DNA from: Streptomyces sp. NBC_00483
Lineage (GTDB): Bacteria > Actinomycetota > Actinomycetes > Streptomycetales > Streptomycetaceae
Assembly (NCBI RefSeq): GCF_036013745.1
Contig: NZ_CP107880.1
Coordinates: 5,890,001-5,954,000 of the forward strand
Length of the DNA: 64,000 nucleotides
Reading direction: 5' to 3'
In this document: in pieces, positions 59,340-64,000 of the stretch
Layout of the letters: every line of letters begins with the position of its first letter
Numbering within the stretch: the stretch's first letter is position 1
Position numbers and translations under genes: made by a program
Notes under the pieces: model-generated
The model's database searches: none
What the model was told of the DNA's origin: nothing
Seen by the model: the letters and a program-made list of their open reading frames with translations, nothing else

Positions 59340-60617
59340 ATGGACGTCATCTCCGTCATCCGTACGAAGCGAGACCGCGGGCGGCTCTCGGACGCGCAGA
59401 TCGACTGGGTCGTCGACGCGTACACCCGGGGCGACGTCGCCGATGAGCAGATGTCGGCCCTCGCCATGGCGATCTTCCTGAACGGGATGGACCGCGCGGA
59501 GATCGCCCGGTGGACCGCCGCGATGATCAACTCCGGGGAGCGGATGGACTTCTCGGTGCTGCCGAGGCCCGCCGCCGACAAGCACTCCACGGGCGGCGTC
59601 GGCGACAAGATCACGCTGCCGCTCGCCCCCCTCGTCGCGGCCTGCGGCGCGGCCGTGCCGCAGCTGTCGGGGCGCGGCCTCGGCCACACCGGCGGCACGC
59701 TCGACAAGCTGGAGGCGATCCCCGGCTGGCGCGCGGACATCACCAACGACGAGATGATGCGCACCCTGGAAGACGTCGGCGCGGTCGTCTGCGCGCCGGG
59801 CAGCGGCCTCGCCCCCGCGGACAAGAAGCTCTACGCACTCCGCGACGTCACGGCCACCGTCGAGTGCATCCCGCTCATCGCGTCCTCGATCATGTCGAAG
59901 AAGATCGCGGAGGGCACGGGCTCCCTGGTCCTGGACGTGAAGGTGGGCTCCGGGGCCTTTATGAAGGAGATCGACGCAGCCCGCGAACTCGCCCGCACCA
60001 TGGTCGGGTTGGGCACGGACCACGGACTGCCGACCGTCGCGCTCGTCACCGACATGAACACCCCGCTCGGCCTGACCGCGGGCAACGCGCTCGAAGTCCG
60101 GGAATCCGTCGAGGTGTTGGCGGGCGGCGGCCCCGACGACGTCGTCGAGCTGACCCTCGCCCTCGCCCGCGAGATGCTCGACGCGGCGGGCCTGAAGGAC
60201 GCCGACCCGGCAAAGGCGCTCGCCGACGGCCGCGCGATGGACGCGTGGCGGCGGATGATCGCGGCGCAGGGCGGCGACCCGGACGCGGCACTGCCGACGG
60301 CCCGCGAGACGCACGTGGTGACGGCGGGGGAGTCCGGCGTGCTCACCCGCCTCGACGCGATGGGCGTGGGCCTCGCCGCCTGGCGCCTCGGCGCGGGCCG
60401 CTCCCGCAAGGAGGACCCGGTGCAGGCGGCGGCAGGCGTGGAACTGCACGCCAAGCCCGGCGACGCGGTCTTCGCCGGCCAGATCCTCATGACCCTGCAC
60501 ACGGACACCCCCGAACGCCTCCCGTACGCGGTGGAGGCCCTGGAGGGCGCCTACGACATCGCGCCCGCCGGTACGGAGTTCACGGCACGGCCGATCGTCC
60601 TGGAACGGATCGGCTGA
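59340..60617 (+). CDS. deoA: Thymidine phosphorylase
   Basis: A 425-residue pyrimidine-nucleoside phosphorylase that splits thymidine or deoxyuridine with phosphate into base and deoxyribose-1-phosphate. The phosphate-binding signature DKHSTGGVGDK lies at 80-90, followed by SGRGLGHTGGTLDKLE near 108-123. The start ATG follows TTGGAGGATTTGCC, a strong ribosome site. It belongs functionally with cdd and the nucleoside transporter, and shares their promoter motif. Confidence 0.96.
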   Translation: MDVISVIRTKRDRGRLSDAQIDWVVDAYTRGDVADEQMSALAMAIFLNGMDRAEIARWTAAMINSGERMDFSVLPRPAADKHSTGGVGDKITLPLAPLVAACGAAVPQLSGRGLGHTGGTLDKLEAIPGWRADITNDEMMRTLEDVGAVVCAPGSGLAPADKKLYALRDVTATVECIPLIASSIMSKKIAEGTGSLVLDVKVGSGAFMKEIDAARELARTMVGLGTDHGLPTVALVTDMNTPLGLTAGNALEVRESVEVLAGGGPDDVVELTLALAREMLDAAGLKDADPAKALADGRAMDAWRRMIAAQGGDPDAALPTARETHVVTAGESGVLTRLDAMGVGLAAWRLGAGRSRKEDPVQAAAGVELHAKPGDAVFAGQILMTLHTDTPERLPYAVEALEGAYDIAPAGTEFTARPIVLERIG

Positions 60618-60690
60618 CAGCGTCTCTTGGGGTGGCCGGTCCCGACGCGGGACCGGACCTGACGTAGGACCGGCCCCGACGCCGCACCGG

Positions 60691-61623
60691 TCACCCCAGC
60701 AACGCCGCCACGACCACCAGCGCCGGCACCGACACCATCGTCGACAACAGGATCGACTCCCGCGCCAAGCGCTCACCCACCCGGTAACGGCTCGAGTACG
60801 TGAAGATGTTCTGCGCCGCCGGAAGCGCCGACGTCACCACGACGTCGAGGAGCCGCGCCCCGTGCAGGCCGAACACGAAGGACGCCAGCGCCCACGCCAC
60901 CACCGGCTGGCCCACCGCCTTCAGCGCCGTCGACAGCAGCACCGGCACCCGGTCCGCGCTCCGGCCGCCCGGCCAGGAACTCCCGCACAGTGATATGCCG
61001 AACGCGATCAGGATCCCCGGCACCGACATGTTCGCGATGAGTTCCAGCGGGTCGAAGATCGGGGAGGGGACCGTGATCCCCGTGGCCGACACCAGCACGC
61101 CCGAGAGCGAACCGATCGCGACCGGGTTCCGGAACGGCGTGAGCAGCCGCTGGCCCCACGTCAGCCGCGCCGTACCGGACGACGCCTCCGACAGGTCGAG
61201 CACCGTCAGCGCGATCGGCGTCACGACGAGCTGCTGGAAGAGGAGGACCGGGGCGACGAGCGAGGCGTCACCGAGGACGTACACCGCGATCGGGATGCCC
61301 AGGTTCCCGGAGTTCACCAACGACGAGCACAGCGCGCCGATCGTGGTGCGGCCCGTCCCCCAGCCGCGCAGGACGCCCACCGTGATGAAGATCCCGGCCG
61401 CCGCCGCCGTGGAGAGCGCCGTGACCAGCAGGCTCGGCGACAGGATCACCGCCAGGTCGGCCTTGGCCAGCATGGTGAACAGGAGCGCGGGCGACGCCAC
61501 ATGGAACGCCAGCTTGTTGAGGACCTCCCGGCCATTGGCACCCAGATAGCCGCGCCGTCCGATGACGTAGCCGACCGCGATGACGATCGCGATGACCGCG
61601 AAACCGTTGAGTACCCCCTGCAC
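60691..61623 (-). CDS. AEC (auxin efflux carrier) family transporter
   Basis: A 310-residue membrane protein with about ten helices split by a central loop. VIAIVIAVGYVIGRRGYLG at the start, FHVASPALLFTMLAKAD near 40 and SLVNSGNLGIPIAVYVLGD near 97 are typical of the family, which includes malonate and malate carriers. Substrate unknown. The GTG at 61623 is the start. It is convergent with deoA (73 bp apart) and divergent from the STAS gene. Confidence 0.85.
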   Translation of the reverse strand: MQGVLNGFAVIAIVIAVGYVIGRRGYLGANGREVLNKLAFHVASPALLFTMLAKADLAVILSPSLLVTALSTAAAAGIFITVGVLRGWGTGRTTIGALCSSLVNSGNLGIPIAVYVLGDASLVAPVLLFQQLVVTPIALTVLDLSEASSGTARLTWGQRLLTPFRNPVAIGSLSGVLVSATGITVPSPIFDPLELIANMSVPGILIAFGISLCGSSWPGGRSADRVPVLLSTALKAVGQPVVAWALASFVFGLHGARLLDVVVTSALPAAQNIFTYSSRYRVGERLARESILLSTMVSVPALVVVAALLG

Positions 61624-61720
61624 ACGTCAAGACTCCGTCGGATACGGATCGCCGGTCAACGTTGATCCACTATCCGAATCAACGTGATCCAGCCCACGTG
61701 CCCTTCTGTGCACAGGACCG

Positions 61721-62164
61721 ATGAATTCCGCACCGCCGCGCGGTCATTCGTACGTGGCTGCTTCCTCGCTCTTTCCCGAGTCCTCGCCCGTCGTGGTGCT
61801 CGCCGGGCCGATCCGCTCCGGTGACGCACCCCGGCTGTGCGAGCGCCTCCACGCCGCCCGTGCCGGAGCGCCGGGTGACGCGCCGACCGTGGTCTGCGAC
61901 GTCTCCGGCGTGACCACCGCCGACCTCACGACCCTCGACGCGCTCGCCCGGATGCAGCTCGCCGCCCGCCGCGCCGGGTCACGGATGCTGCTCCGCGACC
62001 CGCCACCGGGCCTCGCCGTGCTCCTCGAACTCGCCGGAATGGCCGAGGTGCTGGGAGCGCAGGCCGGCGACGGGTCAGGCGTCGAGATGGTCCGGGACGC
62101 CGAACAACGGGAACCAGCGCTGCGTGTCCAGGAAGCAGTGGTACCCCGAGATCCGCCCCGCTGA
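61721..62164 (+). CDS. STAS domain protein
   Basis: A 147-residue protein with a single STAS domain (about 24-110: VVVLAGPIRSGDAPRLCERL, VVCDVSGVTTADLTTLDALARMQLAARRAG, LAVLLELAGMAEVLG). The phosphorylatable Ser of anti-anti-sigma factors is replaced in the VTTADL stretch, so a classic SpoIIAA-type switch is not assured. Its last 90 bp overlap the 3' end of the convergent sigma-factor gene, and the tail (after about 115) is low complexity, possibly a by-product of that overlap. Confidence 0.75.
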   Translation: MNSAPPRGHSYVAASSLFPESSPVVVLAGPIRSGDAPRLCERLHAARAGAPGDAPTVVCDVSGVTTADLTTLDALARMQLAARRAGSRMLLRDPPPGLAVLLELAGMAEVLGAQAGDGSGVEMVRDAEQREPALRVQEAVVPRDPPR

Positions 62165-63052
62165 GAACTCGATGACCTGGATCGCCCAGGGCGCGAAGCC
62201 CCCCTTGTCCGGATCCGGCTTGTAGTGGGCGAACGCCGGCGTCCCGTTCGACACCACCGGCAGCAGGCGCGAACCCGCGCAGGACGCGCCGATCGTGGTC
62301 ATGAAGCCCGTGATGTCCTCGGGGCCGCGCAGCCACAGGTCGAACGGCGGCATCGTCATGATGGCGTCCTCGGCGAGCAGCGCGGTGAGCGCCTTCATGT
62401 CGTAGCCCTCGAACGCCGCGATGTAGCGCTCCAGGAGCTTCTGCTGCTCCTCGTCGAGCGGATCGGACGTCGCGGAGTCCGCCGGCGGGGCGTCCGCCAG
62501 CGTCGCCCGCGCCCGCTGCAGCGCGCTGTTCACCGACGCCACCGACGTGTCGAGCAGGGTCGCGACCTCCTGCGCCTTCCACGCCAGGACCTCGCGCAGG
62601 ATCAGCACCGCCCGCTGCTTCGGCGGCAGCTGCTGCAACGCGGCGACGAACGCGAGCCGCACCGACTCCCGCGCCACGGCCGCCTCCGCCGGATCGTGCA
62701 CCGTCGGCAGCACGCGGGCGTCCGGAATGGGCTCGAGCCACACATTGTCGGGGCGGGGATTGAGCGCGACCTGGGCGAGCGGCGCCGCCGCCGTCAGGTC
62801 CATCGGGCGCGCCCGCTTGTTCCCCGCGTTCAGCGAGTCCAGGCACACGTTCGTCGCGATGCGGTAGAGCCAGGAGCGCAGGCTCGAGCGGCCCTCGAAC
62901 TTGTCGAAGCTGCGCCAGGCCCGCACCATCGTGTCCTGCACGGCGTCCTCGGCCTCGAACGCCGAGCCCAGCATCCGATAGCAGTACCCGGTCAGCTCGA
63001 CCCGGTGTTTCTCCAGGTCTTCGAGCCCGGCCTGTGTCGCGGTGTCACTCAT
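62075..63052 (-). CDS. Sigma-70 family factor with SnoaL-like extension (SigG-like)
   Basis: A 325-residue extracytoplasmic-type sigma factor. Region 2: YCYRMLGSAFEAEDAVQDTMVRAWRSFDKFEGRSSLRSWLYRIATNVCLD. Region 4: LQQLPPKQRAVLILREVLAWKAQEVATLLDTSVASVNSALQRAR. A SnoaL-like domain (about 205-320) ends PFDLWLRGPEDITGFM...YHCFLDTQRWFPLFG. This layout matches mycobacterial SigG and the related Streptomyces group. The ATG at 63052 is used; an ATG five codons upstream is possible. No anti-sigma gene is adjacent. Confidence 0.87.
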   Translation of the reverse strand: MSDTATQAGLEDLEKHRVELTGYCYRMLGSAFEAEDAVQDTMVRAWRSFDKFEGRSSLRSWLYRIATNVCLDSLNAGNKRARPMDLTAAAPLAQVALNPRPDNVWLEPIPDARVLPTVHDPAEAAVARESVRLAFVAALQQLPPKQRAVLILREVLAWKAQEVATLLDTSVASVNSALQRARATLADAPPADSATSDPLDEEQQKLLERYIAAFEGYDMKALTALLAEDAIMTMPPFDLWLRGPEDITGFMTTIGASCAGSRLLPVVSNGTPAFAHYKPDPDKGGFAPWAIQVIEFSAGRISGYHCFLDTQRWFPLFGVPDHLDA

Positions 63053-63206
63053 GTCCAACGCCCCCATCGCCGCTGTGAGTTCCAGCACGACGAAAGCTAC
63101 CGCAGCCCACTGACAACGGCCCCCCGACCGGGAAAAAGCCCAGGTCAAGAGGCCGATATCGGAACGCCGGAGGCAGTTGTTCAGGTCGCCGCGCGTGTGC
63201 GGGCAG

Positions 63207-63248
63207 CCACGGCAGGTGTCAGTGCGCCACGGCAGGTGTCAGTGCGCC
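63207..63248. repeat. Tandem 20 bp duplication across the MFS stop codon
   Basis: CCACGGCAGGTGTCAGTGCG occurs twice back to back (63207-63226, 63227-63246) plus two matching bases. The second copy contains the stop of the minus-strand MFS gene (63239-63241). Confidence 0.85.
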
Positions 63249-64000
63249 GCGATCGCGCCGCCGCCCGTCCGCTGCCGCGCGGACCGGGCCGCGTACGTGC
63301 CCCACACCGTGATCGCCACGACCCCGAGCACCGCGAGGAACCCGAGGCCCACGGTCCCCGACCAGCCCGCCGCGTGGAAGGCGACGGCGCCGACGGCCGA
63401 GCCGACGCTGGACCCGACGTAGTACATGGTCTGGTAGAGCGCGGAGGCCTGCGCCCGGCCGTGCGTCGCGGTGTGGCTGACGGACGACGAGGCCGTCGCG
63501 TGGCCAGCGAAGAAGCCCGCCGTGATCAGCACGAGCCCGAGCAGCACGAGGACGATGTTCGGCACGAGGGCCAGCAGCAGCCCCGCCATCGTCGTGCCCG
63601 CCGCCAGGTACAGCGTGCCGCGCCGGCCGAGCCGCGTGACGAGCCGCCCCGCCGCGGCCGAGGAGGCGGTCCCCACCAGATAGACGATGAAGATGGACCC
63701 GACCACACCCTGCGGAAGGGAGAAAGGAGCCGCCGACAGCCGGTAGCCGATCACCGTGTAGACCCCGCCGAACACCATCATGAACAGCGCGCCGATCAGG
63801 TACAGGCGGCGCAGCAGCGGGTTCGCGAGGTGGTTGCCGACCGTGGCGGCAAGGGCGCGCGGGCGCAGTGAGCCCGGCGTGAAGTGGCGCGGCGCCGGCA
63901 GCAGCATCCGGAACGCGACGGCGCACGCCACCGCGATCACACCGATCACCCCGACGGCCACCCGCCAGCCCCAGGCCTGCGCGATCCAGCCGCCGATGAT
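63239..64000 (-). CDS. MFS transporter, 5'-truncated by the window end
   Basis: The C-terminal 253 residues of a 12-helix MFS transporter; the start lies beyond base 64000. Visible helices include IGVIAVACAVAFRML, LRRLYLIGALFMMVFGGVYTVIGY (start of the second half), GVVGSIFIVYLVGTASSAAAGRL and the motif-A-like GRLVTRLGRRGTL. The pattern resembles the YnfM/arabinose-efflux permease branch. The C-terminus is a short Arg-rich tail. Substrate unknown. Confidence 0.85.
   Translation of the reverse strand: MIGGWIAQAWGWRVAVGVIGVIAVACAVAFRMLLPAPRHFTPGSLRPRALAATVGNHLANPLLRRLYLIGALFMMVFGGVYTVIGYRLSAAPFSLPQGVVGSIFIVYLVGTASSAAAGRLVTRLGRRGTLYLAAGTTMAGLLLALVPNIVLVLLGLVLITAGFFAGHATASSSVSHTATHGRAQASALYQTMYYVGSSVGSAVGAVAFHAAGWSGTVGLGFLAVLGVVAITVWGTYAARSARQRTGGGAIAAH

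Overview
This is a 64 kb stretch of a high-GC actinobacterial chromosome, almost certainly Streptomyces. The evidence is strong third-position G/C, many GTG starts, chains of overlapping stop and start codons, dispersed hairpin repeats of the form GGGGCtccgCCCC after genes, and a gene order that from memory resembles the S. coelicolor SCO4834-SCO4898 core region. I see no tRNA, rRNA, IS element, prophage or CRISPR array. Both ends cut genes: a glutathionylspermidine-synthase-like gene on the left and an MFS transporter on the right.

Layout. 1-9.7 kb: ornithine aminotransferase; glyA behind a ZTP (pfl) riboswitch; a 1.1 kb gene-free repeat block; trpS; a 2'-5' RNA ligase-like gene; and a dprE1/dprE2-like pair. 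9.7-17 kb: a YihY/BrkB membrane protein, two D-Ala-D-Ala carboxypeptidases flanking a small membrane protein and a metallophosphoesterase, then a three-gene operon (membrane protein, DCC1-type thiol protein, TetR) behind twin TTGAAC-N2-GTTCAA palindromes. 17-20.5 kb: sdhCDAB. 20.6-29.4 kb: a ureidoimidazoline decarboxylase with no standard start codon, a lipoprotein hexosaminidase, two unknown genes, a drug-efflux MFS gene and a large secreted amidase with FG-GAP repeats. 28.8-31.7 kb: two sigma-factor/partner gene pairs. 32-38 kb: an L,D-transpeptidase, a B12-dependent acyl-CoA mutase, LysE-type efflux, and a divergent flavin monooxygenase/TetR pair with two operators.

37.9-46.4 kb is a divergent cell-surface glycopolymer locus. 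It holds a NeuB-like synthase, a cytidylyltransferase fused to a HAD phosphatase, three sialyltransferase-like enzymes, a GT2 glycosyltransferase and an acyltransferase. This fits a nonulosonic acid polymer such as the Kdn-containing teichulosonic acid known from Streptomyces walls. 46.5-49.3 kb: a chloramphenicol-type efflux gene with a possible translation attenuator, and an M20 amidohydrolase.

49.8-60.6 kb is a nucleoside uptake and salvage region: two paralogous BMP-type binding lipoproteins, one ABC transporter (ATPase and two permeases), cytidine deaminase, an ECF41-type sigma factor with its AhpD-like partner, an AlkD-like protein and thymidine phosphorylase. Both bmp genes and deoA carry a shared CTAYGCGCGT motif directly on a -10-like hexamer. 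This suggests one regulon that has not been named here. The ABC ATPase appears to start at ATC. The window ends with an AEC transporter, a STAS protein, a second SnoaL-tailed sigma factor and the truncated MFS gene.
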